Assembly: GCA_910579395.1 (NCBI GenBank)
Contig: CAJTUC010000060.1
Location: 1-13,846 of the forward strand
DNA from: an uncultured Lachnospiraceae bacterium
GTDB lineage: Bacteria > Bacillota > Clostridia > Lachnospirales > Lachnospiraceae
Direction of reading: 5' to 3'
Length of the DNA: 13,846 nt
Every line of letters begins with the position of its first letter. Within the stretch, counting starts at the first letter, position 1. Below the pieces are notes generated by a model, which worked only from the letters and a program-made list of their open reading frames with translations, made no database searches and was not told where the DNA came from. This document shows, piece after piece, positions 1 to 5,022 of the stretch. A program made the position numbers and the translations under genes.

Positions 1-118
1 CCCGCTATGTCCAATGTTTATGTCCATTTTTCTCTAATTTCTTTTCCTGCACGATATTCAGTTGTCAATTTTCAGCTGGTATCTCATTCATTGAGATTCC
101 GATAAGTTATAAATGGTA
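1..118. other. Non-CutC DNA abutting the broken cutC; possible mobile-element end
   Basis: This stretch replaces the missing two thirds of cutC. It holds a short direct repeat, ATGTCCAATGTTTATGTCCA at 7-26, in which ATGTCCA occurs twice 13 bp apart. Repeated terminal motifs of this sort occur at ends of some insertion sequences (the IS21 family among them). A 6-bp inverted repeat, ATCTCA (81-86) with TGAGAT (92-97), lies near the cutC stop. No coding sequence or transposase could be recognised, and the window ends here, so the mobile-element reading is only a suggestion. Confidence 0.25.
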
Positions 119-339
119 AACTCATATTTTGTATAAAGAAAATCACCAAAACGTGGACGCAGAAGAACTCTCACCGGGAGTCTGCAGCACTCTCTGACCT
201 GCTCAAATAATGCAAGCCCCGGTGATATGCCTCCTGTCACCAGCGCCGCGCATAATTCCAACCGGTCCGCGCCGCCTTCCTCCGCCGCCATCGCAGATTC
301 CACGCTGTCTACACAGCATTCTAACGTATATCGTCCCAT
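88..339 (-). pseudogene. cutC: CutC-family protein, truncated after about 80 residues
   Basis: The first 74 or so residues match the N-terminal part of the CutC family (PF03932), a TIM-barrel protein historically linked to copper homeostasis, with its function still disputed. The visible signatures are ECCVDSVESA near residue 8, GGADRLELCA near 22-31, TGGISPG near 35-41, VRVLLRPR near 55-62 and GDFLYTKYEF near 65-74. Family members are about 200-250 residues, but this frame stops at residue 83, and the last nine residues (TIYNLSESQ) no longer look like CutC. I see no CutC-like continuation in other frames down to position 1, so the break near position 118 looks like a rearrangement and not a point frameshift. 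The ATG is 53 bp below the carbon-nitrogen hydrolase stop, behind a purine-rich stretch. It is the last gene of the tlpA-led operon. I infer that it is non-functional. Confidence 0.75.
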
Positions 340-392
340 AAATCGTCCAGCCTTTTCCTCTCTTTTCTCTCTTATCCTCTCTTCCTCACCCT

Positions 393-1271
393 CTAGTCCC
401 GGTAATCTTCCCGTATGAACGGAAACGCAATTTTCTTCTCCGTCAAAAGCCCGTACTTCTCCGGATGCCTGTACGCATTGCCGTGCACTTCCTTTTCCCG
501 GTATCCGCGGAGCATATCAATGTCCAGTTCCGCAAGATAAATCCCTTCCGTCTCTCCGGCTTCCAATATACAGGTATCCCTGGAGCCAGGAAGCTCCGGG
601 AGATAGGCAACACCGTCAAATACCGTCGAGCGACCGTTGCAGTCCGGCTGCTCTTTCGGATAATTGCAGGTGGCGATTGCCAGCATATTCTCGTATGCCC
701 GCCCCCTTAACTGCGACAAACGATTGATCTCCATCGGGCACGCATTCGGCACAAGTAAAAGTTCCGCCCCTTTCAGCATCAGAATGCGGGCGCTTTCCGG
801 AAATTCCCTGTCATAACAGATCATGGAACCGACTTTTATTTTCCCCTTCGCCGTATCCAGATCCGCCACATAAAAATCCTCTCCGGCATTCAAACGGCAT
901 TCATCCCCGAAATCACAAGTATGTACCTTAGCATAAGTATACTGTAATCTTCCGTTTCTGTCGAACAGGCATATCGTATTCCGCGGCAGAGGCTCATGCG
1001 CTTCCAGAAAAGTAATCCCGACCGCCATATCGAGTTCTTTCGCCAAATCTGCAAAAGAATTGACAAATTCACCGTCAGACGGAACCGCCAGCGCTTTCAA
1101 TTCAGCAATATCCTCCGGAATCAAATACCCGTTATTCCACATCTCCGGAAATAATGCGATATCGGCTCCCTGCTGTTTCGCCTTTTTACAAAATTCGATT
1201 CCCTTCTGCAGATTTCCCTGCATCGTCCCCGTACCCGCAATCTGCAAAAGCGCAATTTTCACTTTATCCAT
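393..1271 (-). CDS. Carbon-nitrogen hydrolase family protein (nitrilase/omega-amidase-like)
   Basis: This is a cytoplasmic nitrilase-superfamily hydrolase of 292 residues, a full-length size for the family. The Glu-Lys-Cys triad is visible: E43 in LFPEMW, K115 in YAKVHTCDF and C152 in MICYDREFPE. The family cleaves or forms C-N bonds of amides, nitriles or carbamoyl groups; I cannot assign the substrate. The block around C152 and the later GRAYENMLAIATCNYP are typical of amidase-like branches such as omega-amidases and N-carbamoylputrescine amidases. The ATG follows the polyferredoxin stop by 2 nt, and the ribosome binding site (GAAGGGAG) lies within the end of that gene, so the two are probably translationally coupled. 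There is no signal peptide. The link to the redox genes upstream is unexplained; sharing an operon may be only positional. Confidence 0.88.
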   Translation of the reverse strand: MDKVKIALLQIAGTGTMQGNLQKGIEFCKKAKQQGADIALFPEMWNNGYLIPEDIAELKALAVPSDGEFVNSFADLAKELDMAVGITFLEAHEPLPRNTICLFDRNGRLQYTYAKVHTCDFGDECRLNAGEDFYVADLDTAKGKIKVGSMICYDREFPESARILMLKGAELLLVPNACPMEINRLSQLRGRAYENMLAIATCNYPKEQPDCNGRSTVFDGVAYLPELPGSRDTCILEAGETEGIYLAELDIDMLRGYREKEVHGNAYRHPEKYGLLTEKKIAFPFIREDYRD

Positions 1272-1273
1272 CT

Positions 1274-2164
1274 CTATGATTCCGCTCCCTTCTTCGTGTG
1301 CAAATTAATACCTCTTGATGTGCTCTCCCGCTTTCCGCTCCTGCCAAAATGCAGACATGCTTCGGGACATGCTTCGATACATTTCCCACAGCGGATACAT
1401 TCCGGCGAACGGGATATTTCAGTTATGGAAAGCGCTGCCGGACACGCTCTTTCACATGCTTTACAGGAAATGCAGCGTTCTTTCTCCCAGTGAATCTGTA
1501 CCAGGCTGAAACGGTTGAAAAGTCCATAAATCGCTCCGAGCGGGCACAAATACTGACAGAATGGGCGAAAATATTTTATGGAAAGAACAACAATCAAAAT
1601 CAGAATGCCAAACTTCCAGAAAAACAAGCCCCCAATCTGGCTGCGGAGCGATTCATTCGCGCTAAGCAACGGAATCGCTCCGAGCAGAGTTCCGGAGGGA
1701 CATAAATATTTGCAAAACGCCGGAACCTTTGCAAATCCCCCAAAAAGAAACATGGAACCGACACATACCAACAACAAAAGCACCGCATATTTTCCATATT
1801 TCAAATACTTGTGAAAAGGCAGCGTTTTCTTTTTCCGAAAGACAGGAATCTTATGTAAAAGGTCCTGAACCAGCCCGAACGGACACAGCCATCCGCAGAC
1901 GAACCGCCCAAGAAGACTCCCGAACAAAAAGAAAAATCCAAGCATTGCAAAAGGTATCTGAAATCCCTGCTGATTAAGCAGCGCCTGAAGCGCGCCAATC
2001 GGGCATGAGGCAAACGCCCCCGGACAGGAATAGCAGTTCAGTCCAGGGACACAGACATATTTCAACCCGCCCCGGTATATTTTCCCGTTCAGGAATCCAT
2101 AAGTATATCCATTTGTAATAATGGTAAAAAGAAGCTGTACTGTCAGCCGTATTTTTTTCATCAT
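1274..2164 (-). CDS. NapH-type 4Fe-4S membrane polyferredoxin
   Basis: This 296-residue membrane protein belongs to the NapH/NosR/CcoG-like group. It has about four hydrophobic segments (roughly residues 8-25, 70-88, 124-143 and 181-197). Cysteine motifs are many: C38, C44, C47 and C54 in the N-terminal part, then CGWLCP (90-95), CKYLCP (151-156) and CQYLCP (203-208). Two classical ferredoxin motifs follow, CISCKACERACP (231-242) and CIRCGKCIEACP (256-267), which should bind two 4Fe-4S clusters on the cytoplasmic side. The family passes electrons between soluble donors and membrane or extracytoplasmic acceptors. The gene lies directly downstream of the TlpA lipoprotein and the CXXC microprotein, so I infer that it feeds electrons to that thiol pair; the true donor and acceptor are unknown. 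The first of two adjacent ATGs is used here, behind a modest GCGGGAAG site. The stop is 2 nt before the hydrolase ATG. Confidence 0.9.
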   Translation of the reverse strand: MMKKIRLTVQLLFTIITNGYTYGFLNGKIYRGGLKYVCVPGLNCYSCPGAFASCPIGALQALLNQQGFQIPFAMLGFFFLFGSLLGRFVCGWLCPFGLVQDLLHKIPVFRKKKTLPFHKYLKYGKYAVLLLLVCVGSMFLFGGFAKVPAFCKYLCPSGTLLGAIPLLSANESLRSQIGGLFFWKFGILILIVVLSIKYFRPFCQYLCPLGAIYGLFNRFSLVQIHWEKERCISCKACERACPAALSITEISRSPECIRCGKCIEACPEACLHFGRSGKRESTSRGINLHTKKGAES

Positions 2165-2182
2165 ACTTCACACTTCCCGCCA

Positions 2183-2199
2183 TGTCGCCACAGGCGACA
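2183..2199 (-). other. Intercistronic hairpin upstream of the polyferredoxin gene
   Basis: A perfect 7-bp stem, TGTCGCC with GGCGACA and a 3-nt loop, lies in the 47-nt gap between the microprotein stop and the polyferredoxin start. There is no T-tract, so it is not a terminator. It could stabilise or process the mRNA between the two cistrons, or modulate initiation just downstream. The inverted repeat is seen directly; any function is inference. Confidence 0.5.
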
Positions 2200-2211
2200 A
2201 TCAATTCACTT

Positions 2212-2358
2212 TTATCCGATTCCGATACATTCCATACAGATCATGACCGCCTTCTGCCAAATGACTGCCAGATGCCCCTGTGCGGCTCCTATGGCCAGCA
2301 GAATCACTCCGGCAAGCACGCCGCAGAGCCACTGCCTATTTTTCCGCCAAAAGCCCAT
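2212..2358 (-). CDS. CD1871A-type CXXC-motif membrane microprotein
   Basis: This is a 48-residue protein with one membrane segment (about residues 9-27, after a basic N-terminus MGFWRKNRQW) and a C-terminal CMEC pair, C41 and C44. The segment VIWQKAVMICMECIGIG matches my recollection of the small clostridial family annotated as CD1871A family CXXC motif-containing protein, which commonly sits between a TlpA-like thioredoxin and a 4Fe-4S membrane protein, exactly as here. The frame is open further upstream, but this ATG is chosen because GGGAGG lies about 9 nt before it and the longer versions show no family resemblance. The start lies inside the end of tlpA, with a 23-nt overlap, so translation is probably coupled. 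I infer a thiol relay role across or near the membrane; the family has no established function that I know of. Confidence 0.85.
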   Translation of the reverse strand: MGFWRKNRQWLCGVLAGVILLAIGAAQGHLAVIWQKAVMICMECIGIG

Positions 2359-2941
2359 CGATCTTTTCCTCCCATGCCGATTTCTCCATAGCGCCGACAA
2401 CGGTATCCAACAAGACGCCGTTCTCATCAAAAAAGAAAGTTGTCGGCACCGCCATGACATCCGTCAAAAGCGCATTGTAAAGCGACTCATTGATCAGCAG
2501 ATGCGTATAAGCTGCTCCTGTCTGCTCAATCAGCGCTTCTGCCATATCGACGGCTTCCTGCTGCGCATTCTCCGGCACATCGCTGATAATGCCGATAATC
2601 TGAAAATCCCCGGCATCATACGCCTGTGCCAGTTCACCGAGGGCCGGCATTTCGTTCAGACAGGGATTACAATAGGTAGCCCACACATTGACCATCGTAA
2701 TCTTTGACTGCGCAAAGATTTCGGAAGAAACTGCGTTGCCTTCCATATCATGCGCTTCAAAACCAGTCTGTCCGACCAGGTCTTCAGGAAGCGCTAACGG
2801 CACATCCTGCTGACCGGCGTCTGTCTGTTCTGTTTCTTTTATTTGTTCTGTTCCGTCTTTTCCCTGTGCGTTTCCGCCGGCGCATCCGCCAAGTAATGCA
2901 GCCGACAGGAGAAACGGCAGGATAATTGATTTCTTTTTCAT
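2336..2941 (-). CDS. TlpA-family thioredoxin-like lipoprotein
   Basis: This 201-residue protein has a lipoprotein signal (basic MKKK, hydrophobic run, lipobox LGGC with lipidated C20) and is therefore predicted to be anchored on the outer face of the membrane. A charged linker (about 21-48) leads into a TlpA/AhpC-TSA thioredoxin fold. The active site is WATYCNPC, with C91 and C94, and the cis-proline loop is AVPTT with P166. CNPC is a less common dipeptide than CGPC or CPPC and should shift the redox potential. The family reduces or oxidises thiols of secreted proteins. It is the first gene of the operon with the CXXC microprotein and polyferredoxin, which suggests that it is the terminal thiol carrier. 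The start is fixed by GGAGG 8 nt upstream and by the lipoprotein signal. Confidence 0.92.
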   Translation of the reverse strand: MKKKSIILPFLLSAALLGGCAGGNAQGKDGTEQIKETEQTDAGQQDVPLALPEDLVGQTGFEAHDMEGNAVSSEIFAQSKITMVNVWATYCNPCLNEMPALGELAQAYDAGDFQIIGIISDVPENAQQEAVDMAEALIEQTGAAYTHLLINESLYNALLTDVMAVPTTFFFDENGVLLDTVVGAMEKSAWEEKIDGLLAEK

Positions 2942-2998
2942 AAATTGCCCTCCGTTAATTTATATTCCCTTTTCATGAATTGTCCTCCGTTAATTTAT
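2935..2998 (-). repeat. Tandem duplication of the tlpA ribosome binding site and start
   Basis: Two copies of a 29-bp unit occur with a 35-bp period (2935-2963 and 2970-2998) and differ at two positions. Each has, on the minus strand, TAAATTAACGGAGG, then CAATT, then an ATG followed by AAAA. The downstream copy serves tlpA and the upstream one starts the 12-codon leader ORF. The high identity suggests a fairly recent slippage or duplication event, or selection on both copies. Confidence 0.85.
2938..2976 (-). CDS. 12-residue leader ORF overlapping the tlpA start
   Basis: The frame MKREYKLTEGNL begins at an ATG with its own GGAGG site 8 nt upstream, and its TGA overlaps the tlpA ATG (ATGA). 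It arose from a 29-bp tandem duplication that copied the ribosome binding site and the first bases of the gene. Because both signals are nearly identical, ribosomes should start here as well as at tlpA, and termination-reinitiation could couple the two. The peptide resembles no known attenuator leader and has no run of one amino acid. Whether it is translated is inference. Confidence 0.45.
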   Translation of the reverse strand: MKREYKLTEGNL

Positions 2999-3021
2999 TT
3001 TACACCAAGATTGTTTATTTT

Positions 3022-3049
3022 AACATACCCGGACAACCAGAAATTGCAA
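3022..3049 (-). promoter_or_regulatory. Candidate sigma-A promoter of the tlpA operon
   Basis: On the minus strand TTGCAA (3044-3049) and TATGTT (3022-3027) are separated by 16 bp and lie about 45 bp upstream of the leader ORF. Both elements are imperfect. A second possible -10, TAAAAT, lies nearer the gene with no good -35. No other promoter separates this operon from the HTH remnant upstream. Confidence 0.3.
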
Positions 3050-3054
3050 ACCGG

Positions 3055-3129
3055 TTAATAAAGCAGCCTGCTCCCTTTCTCACATATTTCATAGATCTCA
3101 TCATACTTTGCCTCAATCAGCGGTGTCAT
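3055..3129 (-). other. 24-codon ORF or C-terminal tail fused to the HTH remnant
   Basis: A short open frame (MTPLIEAKYDEIYEICEKGSRLLY would be its product; only the first part, MTPLIEAKYDEIYEI, has a helix-like charged pattern) starts at an ATG that overlaps the TGA of the HTH remnant as ATGA. The frame has an in-frame TAA a few codons upstream of its ATG. I do not recognise it. It could be the tail of a deleted gene joined to the HTH fragment or a coupled micro-ORF. It has no independent ribosome binding site of note. Confidence 0.25.
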
Positions 3130-3266
3130 CTTCTGTTATTGGTGCAATAGTTATCAATCTGCTTCCAGTTCATTTCCGCCTTATGTGACAATTTGTTTTT
3201 GCTTAACCTATTTTCCTTTAACAGTTCATTCAGCCGGATTTCCATATGACCATAATTATCTTCCAC
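3126..3266 (-). pseudogene. XRE/Cro-type HTH regulator, truncated
   Basis: A GTG-started frame of 46 residues has AGAGGTG 5 nt upstream of the GTG; an internal ATG at 3245 is the other possible start. MEIRLNELLKENRLSKNKLS (residues 8-27) then HKAEMNWKQIDNYC is the N-terminal helix-turn-helix of small XRE regulators, which usually continue for about 25-30 more residues with a motif like the TAVLARLC-type helix. Here the frame stops right after DNYCTNNRR, so the last helices of the DNA-binding domain are missing. The C-terminus is lost and not frameshifted, since no other frame continues the family. It is probably non-functional and part of the accessory-DNA scar next to it. Confidence 0.65.
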
Positions 3267-3466
3267 GTTTTCACCTCTGACATTAGTATTCTCGCGCGTT
3301 TGAACGATTTAATTCTATATTTGTTGTAGATATTTTATTATCCTAAACAAGTATTAGAATACTAAATACAGAAACAAAGGTCATGTCAGAAATAAAAAAA
3401 ATTTAAAAGCTGTATATCGGGAAAGGGCATATTCAAAGTATCCTTTTCTTATATTTTTACCAATAA
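3267..3466. other. AT-rich intergenic stretch between divergent HTH remnant and SUKH gene
   Basis: This 200-bp stretch has no ORF that I can support. It is strongly AT-rich except for a CGCGCG core near 3293-3298. A small inverted repeat, AGTATT and AATACT around 3350-3363, could be an operator half-site pair for an HTH protein, but it is short and unproven. Two divergent transcription units start on either side, so their promoters must lie here or at its edges. Confidence 0.4.
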
Positions 3467-3495
3467 ATGACACGAAGGATTATTTATGATAAAAT
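3467..3495 (+). promoter_or_regulatory. Extended -10 promoter of the SUKH gene
   Basis: ATGACA (3467-3472) and TAAAAT (3490-3495) are separated by exactly 17 bp, and a TG lies one base upstream of the -10 (TGATAAAAT). Each hexamer has five of six consensus bases. It lies about 48 bp upstream of the TTG start. GGAGG at 3531-3535 is the ribosome binding site, 7 nt before the TTG. Confidence 0.7.
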
Positions 3496-3542
3496 AACTT
3501 TGTGTAAAATTAGCAAGTTCAAAATATTATGGAGGTAAAAAA

Positions 3543-4022
3543 TTGATAAATACGTTTATGGCTTACATGAAAGAACACGGTTGGAATATTGAATTAAATG
3601 AAATGCAAAATGTTTCTCTTCCAGAAGCAATAACAAGCAGATATACAAATATTCCCAAACAATGGTTAGAATTTGCCAAAAACATTAAGCAGATGATAAG
3701 CGCTGACGAAACAATGTGGTTCTTATGTTCAGAAGATTTTAATATGCAGGATGCCGGAGCGTTTCAGTGGAATGAATGGGAATTGATCAGTCTTGAAAGT
3801 GCTAAAGGTGATACCGAGTGGGAAAATGAAATAAAGAAATTTTGGGATAATCATCTACCCATCGTTATGTCAGTGAAAGGGGCCTATTCTTATTACGCTA
3901 TCTCTATAAAAGATGGTTCCGTTATACATGGAACCGAACCGGAATTTGCAGAATGCGAGGTTGTTGCATCTTCGTTTACGGATTTTATGGAGAAAATCGT
4001 TAAAAATGAATTGCAGTTATAA
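3543..4022 (+). CDS. SMI1/KNR4 (SUKH) family protein, orphan immunity-like
   Basis: This is a 159-residue cytoplasmic protein. It shows the SUKH layout: an N-terminal LPEAI...YTNIP (about 26-38), a central tryptophan-rich WNEWELISLESAK (76-88), then FWDNHLPIVMSVKGAYSYYAI (100-120) and a C-terminal DGSVIHGTEPEFAECEVVASSF (124-145). Bacterial SUKH proteins often act as immunity proteins for polymorphic or contact-dependent toxins, usually beside the toxin gene. No toxin is next to it here, so it is an orphan, as seen in immunity arrays or after toxin loss. It is the only clear plus-strand gene and is AT-richer than the sugar genes, which fits transfer. The TTG start is chosen because GGAGG is 7 nt upstream; an internal ATG (residue 6) has no such site. 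Another role for the SUKH fold is possible. Confidence 0.8.
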   Translation: MINTFMAYMKEHGWNIELNEMQNVSLPEAITSRYTNIPKQWLEFAKNIKQMISADETMWFLCSEDFNMQDAGAFQWNEWELISLESAKGDTEWENEIKKFWDNHLPIVMSVKGAYSYYAISIKDGSVIHGTEPEFAECEVVASSFTDFMEKIVKNELQL

Positions 4023-4032
4023 ACAAATCAAA

Positions 4033-4179
4033 AGAGGCATACTTCTCTCTGATTTCTAAAGTCTCCAACCGCTCAAATTCCCTATGGGAATTTGGCCAGA
4101 TACGCACTTTGTAATACAAATGCCTCTGGGCAGGGGAAAAGTCCCCTGAAACCCCTTTTTTATATAAATGACGTCATTT
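4033..4179. other. Structured intergenic DNA downstream of the SUKH gene, with terminator-like hairpins
   Basis: Several inverted repeats are packed here. AGAGGCAT (4033-4040) pairs with ATGCCTCT (4120-4127). Inside it CAAATTCCC (4074-4082) pairs with GGGAATTTG (4086-4094). Next, CAGGGG (4131-4136) pairs with CCCCTG (4143-4148), and AGGGG (4132-4136) can instead pair with CCCCT (4152-4156), which runs straight into six T residues (4156-4161) and so looks like an intrinsic terminator for plus-strand transcription. A 14-bp perfect palindrome, AAATGACGTCATTT, is at 4166-4179. The alternative pairing is seen in the sequence; a regulatory use is not shown. Confidence 0.5.
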
Positions 4180-4295
4180 TTTGACATACTTTTTCAGCAG
4201 ACAATTTAAAAACATCCCTACCGGAACATTCAATGTTTTCAAACATAGCAGTATTTAGAGTTTTAAAGAAAATAAGCATGGATAATCGAAGGGTA

Positions 4296-4439
4296 TTAGA
4301 GAAAGAAATACTGAATAAAATTTTTGATTCTTTCTTCTTTTTGAGTGATTTTTTGAGTACCATGCCGGTAAAATACAACAACAAAACCATCATCTGGTGT
4401 TTCAAACTCCACCCTGCATCCTGCTTTATCACAAGTATC
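4296..4439 (-). pseudogene. C-terminal fragment of an AlbA_2/AAA_4-type ATP-binding transcriptional regulator
   Basis: One minus-strand frame reads DTCDKAGCRVEFETPDDGF, then VVVFYRHGTQKITQKEERIK, ending FIQYFFL and a stop. The pattern of a Cys-rich helix, then VEF, then DGFVVVFYR, then a winged-helix start (TQKEERI) matches the end of COG2865-type regulators with an AlbA_2 (Schlafen-like) domain. Those proteins run 400-500 residues. Here the N-terminal 90 percent is missing and the winged helix is cut off. It is a gene remnant. A different, longer open frame across the same DNA shows no family resemblance and is ignored. Confidence 0.5.
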
Positions 4440-4443
4440 CTTT

Positions 4444-4509
4444 GTGTGAGACTTAGTACTTCTCCACGAAACAGCCTCTGCTGTGAGTAGCTAGAAGTAC
4501 TTCTCACAC
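4444..4509. repeat. Long stem-loop of mobile-element type
   Basis: Two nested arms form a 66-bp imperfect palindrome: GTGTGAG (4444-4450) with CTCACAC (4503-4509), and AGTACTTCT (4455-4463) with AGAAGTACT (4493-4501). A small inner stem, ACAGC (4471-4475) with GCTGT (4480-4484), closes the tip. Its position between two gene remnants suggests an origin of transfer, an element end or a structured RNA, but I cannot choose among these. Confidence 0.6.
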
Positions 4510-4602
4510 TAACCGCCATGCCGCCTCCTGGCGGCACAAATCATCAATGGAAAGAACGCCGTATTTCAGGCGTTCTTTCGTGTGAGAAAGATTTGCCTCC
4601 AT
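4504..4602 (-). CDS. Short unrecognised ORF, probable C-terminal remnant from a mobile element
   Basis: A 32-codon ATG frame (MEANLSHTKERLKYGVLSID, then DLCRQEAAWRLV) ends exactly where the long stem-loop begins. The amphipathic, charged sequence looks protein-like. The frame has a stop only seven codons upstream of the ATG, and the ATG has no clear ribosome binding site. I have seen similar tails in integrative-element genes but cannot name the family. Two strong hairpins (4519-4536 and 4551-4578) lie inside the frame, so part of the apparent coding signal may instead come from RNA structure. Confidence 0.35.
   Translation of the reverse strand: MEANLSHTKERLKYGVLSIDDLCRQEAAWRLV
4519..4536. 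other. GC-rich hairpin
   Basis: TGCCGCC pairs with GGCGGCA over a TCCT loop, a perfect 7-bp stem. It lies 9 bp from the end of the long stem-loop and 14 bp from the next hairpin, so three structures are lined up in 135 bp. Without a T-tract it is not a terminator. Confidence 0.55.
4551..4578. terminator. 10-bp hairpin with A/T flanks, possible bidirectional terminator
   Basis: AAAGAACGCC (4551-4560) pairs perfectly with GGCGTTCTTT (4569-4578) over an 8-nt loop. The stem ends in A/T pairs and lies just below the truncated lipoprotein gene, so it could end transcription in either direction. The following T-tract is short on both strands, which weakens the terminator call. It also overlaps the 32-codon frame. 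Confidence 0.45.
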
Positions 4603-4626
4603 CCGATAATGCAAAAGTATTCACAA

Positions 4627-4971
4627 TCACAGGAAATTCTCTTCCCCATCCGTCTTCAAAATCAACCGGGCAAGCGTAGCCTGTTTTTGCTCCTGCTCTC
4701 CCTCTTTCGAAAAGGTAAGTGTGATTGTATTTTCCAATGTATTGTTATCCGCAGAGGCATTGTCAACAGGCATCGGTTCTGTTTGAGCAGCTTCCCGCTC
4801 AGACTGTTCGGACACATTTCCCATATCTTCATTTGCTGCGTCCTCGTTTCTGATATTCTCTTCTTCTGTATTCTCTTTTATAACAGAACAGCCTACCAGC
4901 GTTCCCAAACTGATTGTTAAAACAACTGCACATATCAATATGGAATTCCCATTTTTTAGCATATTTCCCAT
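4627..4971 (-). CDS. Small lipoprotein of unknown function, probably C-terminally truncated
   Basis: The 114-residue product has a signal peptide and lipobox ending LVGC, with lipidated C28. An acidic, low-complexity linker (about 33-80) follows, then a short beta-like segment, NTITLTFSKEGEQEQKQATL. The last 14 residues (ARLILKTDGEENFL) lose this character, and comparable secreted lipoproteins with a TFSKEGEQEQK start to their domain usually continue for another 100 or more residues. I therefore infer that the downstream end was replaced when accessory DNA entered. The start is supported by AAGGAGA 10 nt upstream. The gene has its own promoter and a putative repressor operator, described separately. 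The function is unknown. Confidence 0.6.
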   Translation of the reverse strand: MGNMLKNGNSILICAVVLTISLGTLVGCSVIKENTEEENIRNEDAANEDMGNVSEQSEREAAQTEPMPVDNASADNNTLENTITLTFSKEGEQEQKQATLARLILKTDGEENFL

Positions 4972-4990
4972 TTATTGATGTCTCCTTATT

Positions 4991-5022
4991 ATACGTTTGT
5001 ATAACTCATTATACAGTCGTAT
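4991..5022. promoter_or_regulatory. Double ATAC-N4-GTAT operator, TetR type
   Basis: Two 12-bp palindromes, ATACGTTTGTAT (4991-5002) and ATACAGTCGTAT (5011-5022), are spaced 20 bp centre to centre. Together they form one larger imperfect dyad around TTATAC...GTATAA. Paired palindromes of this form are typical of TetR-family repressor sites. They overlap the -10 and the transcription start of the lipoprotein gene, so binding would block the promoter. No TetR gene is in the window. Confidence 0.6.

Noticed and set aside
2359..2460. N-terminal extension of the CXXC microprotein
   Set aside because: This part lies entirely within the tlpA coding sequence, resembles no protein, and the ATG at 2358 is preceded by GGGAGG.
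4160..4537. Open frame of 125 codons on the minus strand
   Set aside because: It runs through hairpins and across the AlbA_2-type fragment in a different frame, has no ribosome binding site of note, and its product is low-complexity and basic with no family resemblance.
4589..4700. Protein-like frame after the truncated lipoprotein (VDFEDGWGREFPVIVN)
   Set aside because: It looks somewhat protein-like and could belong to a deleted gene, but it has no start, overlaps the lipoprotein end and the 32-codon frame, and I could not place it in any family.
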